Assembly: GCA_016342415.1 (NCBI GenBank) | Contig: JAEIOD010000025.1 | Location: forward strand, 24,369 to 88,368 | From: Clostridiales bacterium | GTDB taxonomy: Bacteria > Bacillota > Clostridia > Peptostreptococcales > Acidaminobacteraceae | DNA length: 64,000 nt | Reading direction: 5' to 3' | Position numbers and translations under genes: made by a program | The notes under the pieces: model-generated | What the model was told of the DNA's origin: nothing | The model's input: only the letters and a program-made list of their open reading frames with translations | Databases searched by the model: none | Part shown: one piece after another, positions 36,513-46,318 of the stretch | Position numbering within the stretch: the stretch's first letter is position 1 | Layout of the letters: the number at the start of each line of letters is the position of its first letter

Positions 36513-37595
36513 TTATTCAATGACACCCCCACCAACTAATAACTCGCCATCATAAAAAACAACGGCTTGTCCTGGGGTGACAGCTCTTTGCGGTTCATCA
36601 AAGACAACCTTTACTCGTTTGCCTTCTTTATAAAGTGTACACGGAGAGGTCTTAGAAGAGTATCTTACTTTCCCTTCACATTTATAAGGAGCTTCTAGTG
36701 TATCAAAAGTAATAAAGTTTACCTCTTTTGCATAAAGTTCGGATTTGAAAACGTCTTCATTATCTCCTAAAACAACTTCATTGGTTTTAGGTCGTATCTC
36801 CACGACATACATAGGTTTGCCAAAAGTGATCCCCAATCCTTTTCTTTGACCGATTGTATAATAAATAATCCCTTGATGTTCTCCTAACACATTGCCTTTT
36901 AAATCTACAAACTTGCCTTTAGGAATAGGCTTTAACGTATGTTCTTTTACAAATCTTGCATAATCATCATCTATAACAAAACACAATTCCTGTGAATCAT
37001 TTTTCCTTGCTACAATCAAATCCTCTCTTTCAGCAATTTGACGTACTTCTTCTTTCGTTTCAAATACGCCTAACGGCATCAAAGTGTGTTTGATTTGGTC
37101 TTGAGACAAACTGTACATCATATATGTCTGATCTTTCCTTTTTTCCTGTGATTTTGATATGGTGTATCGATCTAAAGTTTCATTATAACCTACAATACCG
37201 TAATGCCCAGTCGCTACATAATAAGCACCCAGACTATGAGCGGTTTTTAGTAACTCATCGAATTTAATGTACTTATTACATCTGATACACGGACTTGGTG
37301 TATGACCACTCAAATACTCATCAATAAAATTATCTACAACCGTTTCTATAAACTGTTCGTTGTAGTTGATCACATAAAAAGGTATGCCAAGCTTTTCAGC
37401 AACCAATCTAGCATCTTCTACCGAAGACAAACTACAACAACCACCGTAATCTTCTGCATAGTTTGACTCCTCTTCTTCCCAAAGTTTCATTGTGATACCA
37501 ATCACTTCATAACCTTGTTCTTTTAATACATAAGCAGCAACCGCACTGTCGACTCCGCCACTCATGCCTATTACAACTTTATTTTTATCTAACAT
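36513..37595 (-). CDS. mnmA: tRNA-specific 2-thiouridylase
   Basis: 360 residues. The PP-loop MSGGVDSAVAAY adenylates U34 of Lys/Glu/Gln tRNAs, and CIRCN and DSQELCFVIDD supply the two catalytic Cys. GHYG, DQTYMM and QRKGLGI motifs are typical. It adds sulfur received from a desulfurase. The iscS-type gene lies immediately upstream with a 36-base gap, and the pair forms the classic clostridial operon. The ATG follows AGGAG. A second tRNA-thiolation enzyme of the TtcA type occurs at 19094-19957. Confidence 0.97.
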   Translation of the reverse strand: MLDKNKVVIGMSGGVDSAVAAYVLKEQGYEVIGITMKLWEEEESNYAEDYGGCCSLSSVEDARLVAEKLGIPFYVINYNEQFIETVVDNFIDEYLSGHTPSPCIRCNKYIKFDELLKTAHSLGAYYVATGHYGIVGYNETLDRYTISKSQEKRKDQTYMMYSLSQDQIKHTLMPLGVFETKEEVRQIAEREDLIVARKNDSQELCFVIDDDYARFVKEHTLKPIPKGKFVDLKGNVLGEHQGIIYYTIGQRKGLGITFGKPMYVVEIRPKTNEVVLGDNEDVFKSELYAKEVNFITFDTLEAPYKCEGKVRYSSKTSPCTLYKEGKRVKVVFDEPQRAVTPGQAVVFYDGELLVGGGVIE

Positions 37596-37631
37596 GATTT
37601 CTCCTACTTTTATCTGTAATTGTTTGTGTGA

Positions 37632-38765
37632 CTATTTTTTTAGCCTCTCCACTATTTCAGTTAACTTTTCAACAACATAATCAATTTCCTCATATGTCGT
37701 CATATCTCCAATAGTCATCCTAATCGATGCTTTTGCTTCTTCTTTAGTAAGCCCTATTGCCAGAAGCACGGGAGATGGATTGACTGAGCCCGATGAACAG
37801 GCTGAGCCTGCAGAGACTGCAATACCAGCTAAGTCCAGGTTCATTAACAGTGTATCACCTTTTATAGCATTTATCATAATATTTAAAGAACCTGGATGTC
37901 TATTTGCATGTCCATTTACTTTAAACTCAAAATTATTGTCTAACTGTTCTTTTAAGTATGTGCGTTTGTCAACCATCTTTTGATTTAACTCATCTAATGC
38001 TTCATATCTGAGTCTAGCCGCTTCTGAAAAACCGACGATACCAGAAACATGACTTGTCCCTGCACGTCTTTTTCTCTCTTGCGCACCACCCTCCAGAATA
38101 CTTTTTATCTTAATGCCTTTTCTTATATAAAGCCCACCAATACCAGTCGGTCCATAAATTTTATGACTCGACATGCTCATTAAGTCAATATTTAAGTCCT
38201 TTACATCAATAGGGATATAACCAAAGGCCTGTACAGCATCTGTATGAAAGAGAACCTCTCTTTCTCTACACAATCTGCCTATATTTTTTATATCCTGAAT
38301 GGTACCTATTTCATTGTTTACAAACATGATGCTTACTAAAATGGTGTCTTTTCTAATTGCCTTTTCCAAAGATTCTAATGGGACAAATCCATTTAAATCA
38401 GCTTCTAAATATGTAACCTCATACCCTTTATCTTCAAGTGATTTTGCTGTATTTAAAACAGCAGGATGTTCTATATTAGAAACAATAATATGTTTGCCTT
38501 TTTCTTGGTAACTCTCAGCTATACCTTTTAATGCCCAATTATCTGCTTCAGTACCGCCTGAAACAAAATATATTTCATCGTATGAGCCATTAATAAGCTT
38601 AGCCAATAACCTTCTACTTTGATCAACAGCTTGATTTTGTTTTCTACCAAAACTATGAATACTAGAGGCATTACCATAACAGTCTGTCATATAAGGTAAC
38701 ATCTTATCTAATACTTCTTTTTTTAACGGCGTTGAAGCCGCATAATCTAAATAAATGGGATTCAT
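37632..38765 (-). CDS. Cysteine desulfurase (IscS/NifS type)
   Basis: 377 residues. Pyridoxal-phosphate Lys in SSHKIYGPTGIGGLY; catalytic Cys in SAGSACSSGSVNPS; the start IYLDYAASTPL and HTDAVQAFGY are conserved. It strips sulfur from cysteine and passes persulfide to MnmA and other acceptors. The direct coupling to mnmA suggests a dedicated sulfur donor for tRNA, although it may also feed the TtcA-like enzyme or Fe-S assembly. No iscU or iscA lies nearby. ATG at 38765, preceded by AAAGAGGG. Confidence 0.94.
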   Translation of the reverse strand: MNPIYLDYAASTPLKKEVLDKMLPYMTDCYGNASSIHSFGRKQNQAVDQSRRLLAKLINGSYDEIYFVSGGTEADNWALKGIAESYQEKGKHIIVSNIEHPAVLNTAKSLEDKGYEVTYLEADLNGFVPLESLEKAIRKDTILVSIMFVNNEIGTIQDIKNIGRLCREREVLFHTDAVQAFGYIPIDVKDLNIDLMSMSSHKIYGPTGIGGLYIRKGIKIKSILEGGAQERKRRAGTSHVSGIVGFSEAARLRYEALDELNQKMVDKRTYLKEQLDNNFEFKVNGHANRHPGSLNIMINAIKGDTLLMNLDLAGIAVSAGSACSSGSVNPSPVLLAIGLTKEEAKASIRMTIGDMTTYEEIDYVVEKLTEIVERLKK

Positions 38766-38883
38766 AAAGCCCTCTTTCTACACTATATCAGTATTATATT
38801 ATAGCCTGCTGATATTGATTAATCAAGTCTAGTCATAGTTTAAGCTATTTTTATGTATATATCAACATTATACACAAGAAAAC

Positions 38884-38908
38884 GGTCTATAGGAAAAGAC
38901 AATAGACC
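38884..38908. repeat. Inverted repeat GGTCTAT-N11-ATAGACC
   Basis: A 7-bp palindrome between iscS and the chemoreceptor gene; a T-rich stretch follows it on the minus strand. It may be a second terminator of the upstream operon or an iscS leader element. Confidence 0.4.
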
Positions 38909-38924
38909 TAATATAATCTCGTAA

Positions 38925-38953
38925 AAAACAAGAAAAGACACCAAGTGTCTTTT
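38925..38953 (-). terminator. Intrinsic terminator of the sugar-transport/chemoreceptor operon
   Basis: Stem AAAAGACAC/GTGTCTTTT with a 3-base loop, followed by CTTGTTTTTT on the minus strand, twelve bases after the chemoreceptor stop. Confidence 0.8.
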
Positions 38954-38964
38954 CTAAGGGGGGA

Positions 38965-40614
38965 TTATATATTAAAGTCCGACATCCCTGAATTCAATTG
39001 TTCAAGATGTCTGTTTGAAGTTTCTTTTAAGTCAGTAATCGTCAGTGATTCATCACTCATCACTGAAACACGTTCAATGATATCACCAATTCCAGTAACA
39101 TTTTCTTTGATACCTTCAGATATATGACCGATATTATTGACCAATTCTTTTGAGGCAACTGAAACATTTTCTACAGCTGATGAAACATCACTAAAATGTT
39201 TTCTAAACTGACTGGCATCATTTTGATAGTGTTCTGATAAAGCTTCCATGTCTTTATAGTCTTCCATCACATTAAGTTCTATAAAGTTCATCACTTCATG
39301 TGCTTTCGTGACAAGATCCTGTACTGTTGTTAAAATATTTTCTGACACTACTTTTATATGATTTGCCGACGTATTTGAATTTTCAGCAAGCTTTTTTATT
39401 TCATCAGCGACAACAGCAAATCCTCGACCAGCTTCTCCTGCTCTTGCAGCTTCAATAGAAGCATTTAATGCCAATAAGTTGGTCTGATTGGAAATATCTA
39501 TTATATCCTTTGTAAATGTTGAAATCTGCTCAACTTCATACGTTTGAACTATCAGTTGATCCATTTCCTGTTTGGTTGAATGATACAGAGTTTTAGCATG
39601 TTCATATTTCTGAATCGTGGATTCCTGCATCGATAATGCACGGTTATTGGCATCGTCTGATTGCTTACGTCCATTAATTGCTAACGTCACAACTTCTTCA
39701 ATGACATGGTCAATATCATCCACTTTTGAAAACACTTGTGTACTGTTATGTTCAACATTCTCTATGCCTGCCAGCAATTCATACAACGTACCATTGACAT
39801 CAGTAATATTCATATTTAATCCGTTTAACTGTTTATCAATATCCTCTGACGTTTGAAACACTTCATGAGTTGATAACTTTACAGTCTGAACAATCTCTTG
39901 AAGTCTTTGAATAAAGCCATTGATTTCATCACCGATCTGTTTAAATTCATTTTTTTGTTTTACTTGAATACGTGTCGCTAAATCACCCGTATCCGAGGCA
40001 CATTTCAGTTTATCTGTAATCTCTTTTATACCTGAATTCATTAATTTCATAAGCACAATACTGATTACAACAGCAAGTACAATGACCAACGTAATGGCCA
40101 TTATCGTACTTTGTTTGTTACTTTTTAAAGTTTGATTCAACTGAGTTTCAGTTTGGTCTTTTACAATTTTTATTTCATCTTTTATATTGGCTACAATTGG
40201 ACTTATCTCATTAGCAAAAGATGCATTTTCATCATATTCCAAAATTGTAATATAATAATTGAATTTACTGAGATAATTTTCTATTTCAGCTGTTATAAGC
40301 TCTAATCTATTGTTTACATCTTCTGATATAGGAAGTGCTTTTGCAGCATCCACTTCATCAAACATTTCAAAAATTGAAGTCTTGACTTCATTGATGTAAT
40401 CCTCATCGTCACTTACCAATAATTGATTGCCTTCTTGCGTTGCAACCATAAGACTATCATTTAAATTTGAAATATGATTTGAAAAATCAAACAGATTTTG
40501 TGTTTTTTCTATCCAATAATTAGATAGAAAACCAAGTATGATTAATAAAATAACCATACTTGCAAACGATAAAGGGACTAGAACTCTTATATTGCTAATC
40601 TTAACCTTCATCAT
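38965..40614 (-). CDS. Methyl-accepting chemotaxis protein
   Basis: 549 residues. Two membrane helices (about 12-32 and 172-195) bracket an extracytoplasmic four-helix-bundle-like domain; a HAMP segment (about 200-250) and a signalling hairpin follow. The tip is conserved ([36 protein letters not shown]). The gene starts immediately after gguB (a 6-base gap), so it is probably the last gene of the sugar transport operon and may sense the sugar-loaded binding protein. Of two adjacent ATG codons, the second lies at a better distance from AGAGG. Confidence 0.93.
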   Translation of the reverse strand: MMKVKISNIRVLVPLSFASMVILLIILGFLSNYWIEKTQNLFDFSNHISNLNDSLMVATQEGNQLLVSDDEDYINEVKTSIFEMFDEVDAAKALPISEDVNNRLELITAEIENYLSKFNYYITILEYDENASFANEISPIVANIKDEIKIVKDQTETQLNQTLKSNKQSTIMAITLVIVLAVVISIVLMKLMNSGIKEITDKLKCASDTGDLATRIQVKQKNEFKQIGDEINGFIQRLQEIVQTVKLSTHEVFQTSEDIDKQLNGLNMNITDVNGTLYELLAGIENVEHNSTQVFSKVDDIDHVIEEVVTLAINGRKQSDDANNRALSMQESTIQKYEHAKTLYHSTKQEMDQLIVQTYEVEQISTFTKDIIDISNQTNLLALNASIEAARAGEAGRGFAVVADEIKKLAENSNTSANHIKVVSENILTTVQDLVTKAHEVMNFIELNVMEDYKDMEALSEHYQNDASQFRKHFSDVSSAVENVSVASKELVNNIGHISEGIKENVTGIGDIIERVSVMSDESLTITDLKETSNRHLEQLNSGMSDFNI

Positions 40615-40620
40615 CACCTC

Positions 40621-41811
40621 TTAAGCTTTCTTTGATCTCATATTTCTTGTTTTTACATCAAATACAACTGCCGCTACCAACACAAGACCTCTGATTATAT
40701 ATTGATATGAAACGCCAACGTTCATAAGGTCCATACCTTTTGTTAATGATGCCATAACCAAAGCACCTATAATCGATCCTGTTACTTTACCAACACCACC
40801 TGATGCTGATACACCACCGACATAAGCTGCTGCAATGGCATCTAATTCAAACAGTTGACCTGCTGTAGGAGTTGCCGACTGTAGTCTGGCTGTAAACAAA
40901 ATACCTGATAAAGCAGCCAACATTGTCATTGAACCAAAGACAGTATAAGTTATTTTACTGACACTGATACCTGAAAGTTCTGCAGCTTCCGGATTACCAC
41001 CCACTGCATATATATGACGACCCAAAGTCGTATTCTTAGTGATAAAGTGATAAATTGCAACAACAACACCAACAATTAACATCGTATAAGAGAAACCTTT
41101 AAAACTTGCAAGTTGCCATACGAAGTATGAGATGATAATTGATACAAATGCTAATTTTCCAATAAACAGTGGTAATGCTGAAACATGCAAACCATAAGAG
41201 GCTTGTTTATTTCTGCTCTTTACTTCATTGTAGATAAAAAATGCTATCCCAAGTATACCTATTATTAGGGACAAGATATGAAGCCCGTCTACACTAGCTA
41301 TATCGGGAATATAACCATTACCAATAGCATTAAAGGTTTCATTTCCAGTAAAGATCGTTTCAGAGTTTGTGATTCTGATTAGAGCACCTCTAAATAGAAG
41401 CATACCTGCAAGGGTTACAACAAAAGCCGGCACCCCCATTTTAGCCACTAAGAATCCATTCCACATACCGATAACAATTCCAATTACCATGACAATAGGA
41501 ATAATTAGATAAAGTGGTAAACCAATTCTAGACGATAGTATTGCAGCTACAGCCCCTAGAAATCCAGCAACAAATCCTACCGATAAATCAATATGACGAA
41601 TGACGATTACCAGTGTCATACCAACTGCTAATACCGCTATATACCCCGTCATATCAATTAGGTCCGATATAACTCTAGGTGTTAAGAACAATCCATTTGT
41701 TAATGAATTAAAAATTAATATTATAAATCCAAGTGCAATGTACATACCATACTCTCTGATATTTTCCTTTAATGCACTCGGTACTAAATTACCGATTTTT
41801 TTAGTTAACAT
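40621..41811 (-). CDS. GguB-like monosaccharide ABC transporter permease
   Basis: 396 residues with about ten helices. VRHIDLSVGFVAGFLGAVAA, AVGGNPEAAELSGISVSKI (EAA-like loop that contacts the ATPase) and AIAAAYVGGVSASGGVGKV are characteristic of the ribose/xylose/galactose permease family. It imports monosaccharides with the GguA-type ATPase (just upstream, 8-base gap) and ChvE-type binding protein. The ATG follows AGGAAAT. The sugar cannot be named; the regulator architecture points to xylose or galactose. Confidence 0.9.
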   Translation of the reverse strand: MLTKKIGNLVPSALKENIREYGMYIALGFIILIFNSLTNGLFLTPRVISDLIDMTGYIAVLAVGMTLVIVIRHIDLSVGFVAGFLGAVAAILSSRIGLPLYLIIPIVMVIGIVIGMWNGFLVAKMGVPAFVVTLAGMLLFRGALIRITNSETIFTGNETFNAIGNGYIPDIASVDGLHILSLIIGILGIAFFIYNEVKSRNKQASYGLHVSALPLFIGKLAFVSIIISYFVWQLASFKGFSYTMLIVGVVVAIYHFITKNTTLGRHIYAVGGNPEAAELSGISVSKITYTVFGSMTMLAALSGILFTARLQSATPTAGQLFELDAIAAAYVGGVSASGGVGKVTGSIIGALVMASLTKGMDLMNVGVSYQYIIRGLVLVAAVVFDVKTRNMRSKKA

Positions 41812-41819
41812 ATTTCCTC

Positions 41820-43340
41820 CTAAACCGTTGCCATTTCCATGATTTTTTCCTGAGTCGCTTCTTCTATTGGAAGTTCTCCAACCATTTGTCCTTCAGCCAT
41901 TACATAAATACGATCACTCATCCCCAGTACTTCCGGAAGCTCTGATGAAATCATAATCACACTTAGTCCTTGTGACACCAAATCATTCATAATCGTATAG
42001 ATTTCATACTTTGCCCCAACATCAATACCTCTTGTTGGTTCATCAAGTATCAATATGTTCGGTTGAACAAACAACCATTTTGCAATAGCAACTTTCTGTT
42101 GATTACCACCACTCAGATTTTTTACCTTTTGTTCTATAGATGGTGTTTTAATATTTAACGATTTTCTATACGACTCAGCTATTTGAATTTCTTCCTGAGT
42201 ATTCACAACACTGGCATCGGCAATTTTACTTAAGTTGGCCAATGTGATATTTTGTTTGATATCTTGATCTAGAATTAAACCATTGCCTTTTCTATCTTCA
42301 GATACATATGCCAATCCGCTTTTGATTGCATGACGTGTTGATTTAAATTTAACTTTCTTATCATCAATATAAATATCACCATCCAGTTGATAACCTTTGA
42401 AATTGCCAAATATACTGTGGGCAAATTCTGTTCTTCCTGCACCCATCAATCCCGCAATACCGACTATTTCTCCAGCACGGATATTAAAATCAACATTTTT
42501 CACAACATCTCTGCCTAGTTTCTTATCATGAGCGGTCCAATTCTTGACTTCCAATTGAATCTCACCAAATTTTTTGTCCGTTCTTTTAGGGAAAATATCT
42601 TCAATTTCACGACCAACCATATACTTAATAATATCTCTTTCATTGATTTCATTCTTTTCTTTATCTAAAGAACAAATCGTTTGACCATCTCTTAAAATCG
42701 TCACTGTATCAGCAACTTTTAAAACTTCCTTTAATTTATGAGAGATCATAATACAAGTAACTCCGAGCTTCTTTAATTCCAAAATCAACTCCAGCAAGTT
42801 ATCACTATCATCTTCATTTAATGCCGCAGTCGGCTCATCTAAAATCAATAGTTTAACTTCTTTACTCAAAGCTTTTGCAATTTCAACAAGTTGCTGTTTA
42901 CCCACACCTAAATCTATTATTTTAGTATTCGGATGGACATCTAATTTTACCTTGTCTAACATCTTTACTGCTTCTACACGAGTTTGATGCCAGTCAATAA
43001 CGCCACCAGATTTTATTTCATGTCCCAAAAAAATATTTTCATAGACTGACATTTCAGGAACAAGAGCCAATTCTTGATATATAATTGAAATGCCTTGATG
43101 CTCACTGTCGTTTATACGTGAGAATTTTTGAACATCACCACCAAAAACAATATCACCTGTGTAATGGCCATATCCATAAACACCACCTAATACTTTCATC
43201 AATGTTGATTTTCCAGCACCATTTTCACCCACTAAGCAATGAATTTCCCCTTCTTTCACTTGAAAATTCACTTGATCTAGGGCTTTAACTCCTGGAAATT
43301 CTTTTGTGATATTTCTCATTTCTAAAATGTTTTTTGCCAT
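41820..43340 (-). CDS. GguA/MglA-type sugar ABC transporter ATPase
   Basis: 506 residues, two fused ATPase domains. First: GENGAGKSTL and LLILDEPTAAL with the signature-like VGKQQLVEIAKAL. Second: GLMGAGRTEFA (degenerate Walker A) and NLSGGNQQKVAIAKWL, ILILDEPTRGIDVG. This asymmetry is usual for carbohydrate-uptake CUT2 transporters. It energises uptake by the GguB-like permease. A hairpin in the 100-base gap after chvE probably reduces its expression relative to the binding protein. ATG at 43340 follows GGAG. Confidence 0.93.
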   Translation of the reverse strand: MAKNILEMRNITKEFPGVKALDQVNFQVKEGEIHCLVGENGAGKSTLMKVLGGVYGYGHYTGDIVFGGDVQKFSRINDSEHQGISIIYQELALVPEMSVYENIFLGHEIKSGGVIDWHQTRVEAVKMLDKVKLDVHPNTKIIDLGVGKQQLVEIAKALSKEVKLLILDEPTAALNEDDSDNLLELILELKKLGVTCIMISHKLKEVLKVADTVTILRDGQTICSLDKEKNEINERDIIKYMVGREIEDIFPKRTDKKFGEIQLEVKNWTAHDKKLGRDVVKNVDFNIRAGEIVGIAGLMGAGRTEFAHSIFGNFKGYQLDGDIYIDDKKVKFKSTRHAIKSGLAYVSEDRKGNGLILDQDIKQNITLANLSKIADASVVNTQEEIQIAESYRKSLNIKTPSIEQKVKNLSGGNQQKVAIAKWLFVQPNILILDEPTRGIDVGAKYEIYTIMNDLVSQGLSVIMISSELPEVLGMSDRIYVMAEGQMVGELPIEEATQEKIMEMATV

Positions 43341-43387
43341 GTGTAACTCCTATTCTATGATCAGTTTATTTCTCAACAATAACACTA

Positions 43388-43418
43388 AAATAGTGATGAA
43401 GTATCTCCATCACTATTT
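43388..43418 (-). other. Hairpin between the sugar-binding and ATPase genes
   Basis: An 11-bp perfect stem AAATAGTGATG/CATCACTATTT around a 9-base loop, extended by AACAC/GTGTT. It is probably an attenuator or mRNA-stability element giving more binding protein than ATPase. Confidence 0.65.
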
Positions 43419-43441
43419 GTGTTAAATTTAAAGATGAGATA

Positions 43442-44554
43442 CTATTCTAATCCTGTAAATTCACTTGCTTCATAGTATCCAGACTCGATGATTGTCGCTT
43501 TAACATTCTCTTGAGTTACAGTAATAACTTTAATGTCTTTAGCTTTTACATCCACTTTTCCATTATCGTATGAACCGTTAGTCTCAACAGTCTTTCCTTC
43601 TAATGTATCAATTGCAGTAGCAATTGCACCCTTTACTAAATCTCTGACATCTTTAAGAACTGACATTGATTGTTTGCCTTCGATTACATATTGGATAGAA
43701 GGTTTTTCAGCATCTTGACCTGTTACATAAATTGTTAAACCTTCTTCTTTAGAGAATTGGTCATAAATTGATCTAGCAGTACCATCGTTTGGAGCTAAGA
43801 TAAATGTATTACCAGCTGGTGGTGCTGCTGTAATATGTGACTCAGCTTTAGATTTTGCAACTTCTGGTTTCCAGTCAGTTGTAATCTGCTCGATGATATC
43901 ACCCATCTCTTCTCTAGTTAATGTTGCTTTATTCATGTATTCAACTGCTTTAGTTGAGTTTTGTACTTCAAATGTTCCATCAGCAATCTTAGGTTGTAAT
44001 ACAGCCCAAGCGCCTTCGAAGAATAAGAATGCATTGTTATCTGTTGCTGCACCAGCATATAAGTATAATTTTTCACCAGTTGCACCATTTAATTGATCTA
44101 CTAAGTATTGACCTTGAGCAGCACCAACTGAGACAGAGTTAAATGTAACATAATAATCAACAGCATCAGTATTCGTTACCAATCTATCATAAGATATAAC
44201 TGTGATACCTTCTTCTTTAGCTGCTTCAACTGCCGCTGCAGCTGCTGCACCATCATGAGGTGTGATGATTAGTATTTTAATTCCTTTGGCGATTAAAGTC
44301 TCAACATTTTGTTTTTCTCTAGCTGAGTCACCTTGAGAGAATAAAATCTCTACATTGTAATCTGTATCTTTTAATGCATCTTTGAATCTTGTTTCATCCT
44401 GAACCCATCTTGGCTCTTCTTTCGTTGGTAATACAATTCCGATATCTACAGTTGAACCCGATTTAGCGTCATCGCCATCAGCATTGTTACTACAACCTGC
44501 AAACACACTCATAACCATAACAAGTATTAAAAGCATTGATAATAATTTTTTCAT
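43442..44554 (-). CDS. ChvE-type multiple-monosaccharide-binding lipoprotein
   Basis: 370 residues. A signal peptide with lipobox LVMVMSVFAGC (Cys at residue 21) makes it a membrane-anchored lipoprotein. Two periplasmic-binding-protein lobes follow: VDIGIVLPTKEEPRWVQDE at the start, YDRLVTNTDAVDYYVTF, and APNDGTARSIYDQF, VTGQDAEKPSIQYV. It binds the sugar for the GguAB transporter and may also present it to the chemoreceptor. The ATG at 44554 follows GGAGGGG; a longer frame to 44566 overlaps that site. Its promoter region carries two CRE-like boxes and a large palindrome. Confidence 0.92.
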   Translation of the reverse strand: MKKLLSMLLILVMVMSVFAGCSNNADGDDAKSGSTVDIGIVLPTKEEPRWVQDETRFKDALKDTDYNVEILFSQGDSAREKQNVETLIAKGIKILIITPHDGAAAAAAVEAAKEEGITVISYDRLVTNTDAVDYYVTFNSVSVGAAQGQYLVDQLNGATGEKLYLYAGAATDNNAFLFFEGAWAVLQPKIADGTFEVQNSTKAVEYMNKATLTREEMGDIIEQITTDWKPEVAKSKAESHITAAPPAGNTFILAPNDGTARSIYDQFSKEEGLTIYVTGQDAEKPSIQYVIEGKQSMSVLKDVRDLVKGAIATAIDTLEGKTVETNGSYDNGKVDVKAKDIKVITVTQENVKATIIESGYYEASEFTGLE

Positions 44555-44600
44555 TGTCCCCTCCATTTGTTTTGTTTAATTGACAAGATAAGTATATGAA

Positions 44601-44676
44601 AAAAAACGCTTTCCTGCCATGGAATTAAAAATGACCTATTAGGACATTTTTAATCTGTTGTAAGAAAACGTTCTCC
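44601..44676. promoter_or_regulatory. Nested palindromic operators upstream of the sugar-binding gene
   Basis: A 31-bp palindrome (44624-44654, arms of 15 with one mismatch) is flanked by two CRE-like boxes: AAAAAACGCTTTCC (44601-44614) and AGAAAACGTTCTCC (44663-44676). Their centres lie about 31 bases on each side of the palindrome centre. CcpA-mediated catabolite control plus a sugar-specific regulator is plausible. Confidence 0.55.
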
Positions 44677-44697
44677 TGTCTGTATTATTTTAAGATG

Positions 44698-44726
44698 AAA
44701 AAAATACTAGCATAAAATCTGCTAGT
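44698..44726 (-). terminator. Intrinsic terminator of the nitroreductase gene
   Basis: Stem ACTAGCA/TGCTAGT with a 7-base loop followed by a T-rich tract on the minus strand; the stem contains the stop codon region. Confidence 0.8.
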
Positions 44727-45216
44727 CTAAATAAGTCACTCTATCTATTTCATAACGATTTATATAATGATTCCTACTCTCTGAATAACCAAACGGTACA
44801 ACAGCAAAGGGGAACACATTCTCGAGTTGAAGAACCTCCTTAACAAAGGTCATACGTTCCTCACTCGGTGCAACACCTAACCAGACACCACCCAAACCTT
44901 GTTCTACTATTTCGAGTAATAAATTTTGAGTACATGCTCCCATATCCTGAGTCCACATCTCTTTAATCACCATACGTTCTGTTCTACCCAAAAGAACAAT
45001 TGCCACAGGTGCATTTGAAAGCATCTTGGAATACGGACTCAATTCTGATAATTTTTTAAGTAGCTCCTTATTAGTAACCACCACAAACTCCCAGGGCCTT
45101 TGATTGGCTGCTGATGGTGATTGCATTGCTGCTTTTAAAATCATTTCAATTTTTTCCTGTTCAACAGGTTGATCTGTATAAGATCTAATGCTTCTTCTGA
45201 TATCAATTGTTTTCAT
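44722..45216 (-). CDS. Nitroreductase family protein
   Basis: 164 residues. FMN-binding pattern: RRSIRSYTDQPV, MQSPSAANQRPWEF, and a C-terminal GGVWLGVAPSEER, VVPFGYSES. It reduces nitro compounds, quinones or flavins with NAD(P)H. The ATG at 45216 follows AAGGAAG; a longer frame to 45246 would overlap the preceding stop. It lies 29 bases after the second sugar-binding protein gene and may be read with the sensor operon by chance. Substrate unknown. Confidence 0.88.
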   Translation of the reverse strand: MKTIDIRRSIRSYTDQPVEQEKIEMILKAAMQSPSAANQRPWEFVVVTNKELLKKLSELSPYSKMLSNAPVAIVLLGRTERMVIKEMWTQDMGACTQNLLLEIVEQGLGGVWLGVAPSEERMTFVKEVLQLENVFPFAVVPFGYSESRNHYINRYEIDRVTYLD

Positions 45217-45245
45217 AATCTTCCTTTCAATCAAGTGAAATATCA

Positions 45246-46307
45246 TTAATCCCTGTATATATCTTCTTTTTTATGAAAACCATCTTTGATCACAGTTTCC
45301 ATCAAATTATCACGTGTCACTGGTATGACATCTAATTTGATATAAGGTACATCAAAGCCGTTATAAATCATATCACTGGTTAGAATCTCTTCATTTAAGG
45401 CCAGTTTCATCGCATATTCAACTGCTGATTCAGCAAGATTCTTAATCGGTTTATAAATCGTGACATGTTGAGTCCCTTCAACTATACGTTGACAGGCTGA
45501 GATATCAGCATCATGACCCGCTACTGGCACTTGACCAGCCAATCCATTTTCGGATAATGCTCTTATGGCAGCGTCTGCCAGATGATCATTTGCACCAATG
45601 ATACCATGGATTTCAACTCCCGAGTTGATCACCTCGATAACAGCGTCATAAGCAGGCGCTTCTCTCCAATCATCGGCCCATACTTCTTTCACAATTTTTA
45701 TAGCACCGGATTCTATATAAGGTTTTAGTATAGATTTGTACCCTTCATTAAACATTGATGAGTTGTTATCATCTGGTGAGCCATTGATGATGATATAGTT
45801 CCCCTTAGGAGATATATCTAGAAGATCAAGAGCCATCAACTCCCCCACTTTCAGATTATCAAAAGATAAATAAAGATCTACTGGCGCATCATTGATCAAT
45901 CGATCATAAGCGATGACTTTTATGCCTTTTTCAATCGCTTCATTGATGACTGCTGATATGCCATCCTTATCATAAGGAATGACAACCAGTACATCTACTT
46001 TTTCTTTGATCAAACTCTCAATTTGCTTAACCTGCATATCGTTGTTCTCATTGGCATTGTGATAAATAACTTCTACATCCTCAGCTTCAGCTTTAGCTTT
46101 AAATAGTTCTTGATCTCGTTTCCACCGCTCTATGACTAAAGTATCTGCACTGTACCCTATCTTTATCACACCGTCATCAAATTCTCTTTGACTGAAAAGT
46201 ATGACAATCGTGAGCACTAGTAAAGCCAGGATTATAGTCGTACCTATAATCATCTGTTTCTTTTTAGAAGTTATTGAATCATTTCGAATCGCATCATTCT
46301 TTTTCAT
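45246..46307 (-). CDS. Membrane-tethered sugar-binding protein (XylF/ChvE-like sensor)
   Basis: About 353 residues. A charged start, one hydrophobic helix (about 18-40) and no lipobox: it is anchored by an uncleaved helix, not processed as a lipoprotein. The extracytoplasmic part is a two-lobe sugar-binding protein (IKIGYSADTLVIERWKRD, IPYDKDGISAVIN, YDRLINDAPVDLYLSFDN, GANDHLADAAIRA, VAGHDADISACQ). Such XylFII-type proteins partner a LytS/YesM kinase. The ATG at 46307 (after GGAG) best fits; upstream ATGs overlap the regulator stop. It follows the response regulator directly. Confidence 0.85.
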   Translation of the reverse strand: MKKNDAIRNDSITSKKKQMIIGTTIILALLVLTIVILFSQREFDDGVIKIGYSADTLVIERWKRDQELFKAKAEAEDVEVIYHNANENNDMQVKQIESLIKEKVDVLVVIPYDKDGISAVINEAIEKGIKVIAYDRLINDAPVDLYLSFDNLKVGELMALDLLDISPKGNYIIINGSPDDNNSSMFNEGYKSILKPYIESGAIKIVKEVWADDWREAPAYDAVIEVINSGVEIHGIIGANDHLADAAIRALSENGLAGQVPVAGHDADISACQRIVEGTQHVTIYKPIKNLAESAVEYAMKLALNEEILTSDMIYNGFDVPYIKLDVIPVTRDNLMETVIKDGFHKKEDIYRD

Positions 46308-46318
46308 CATTTTCTCCA

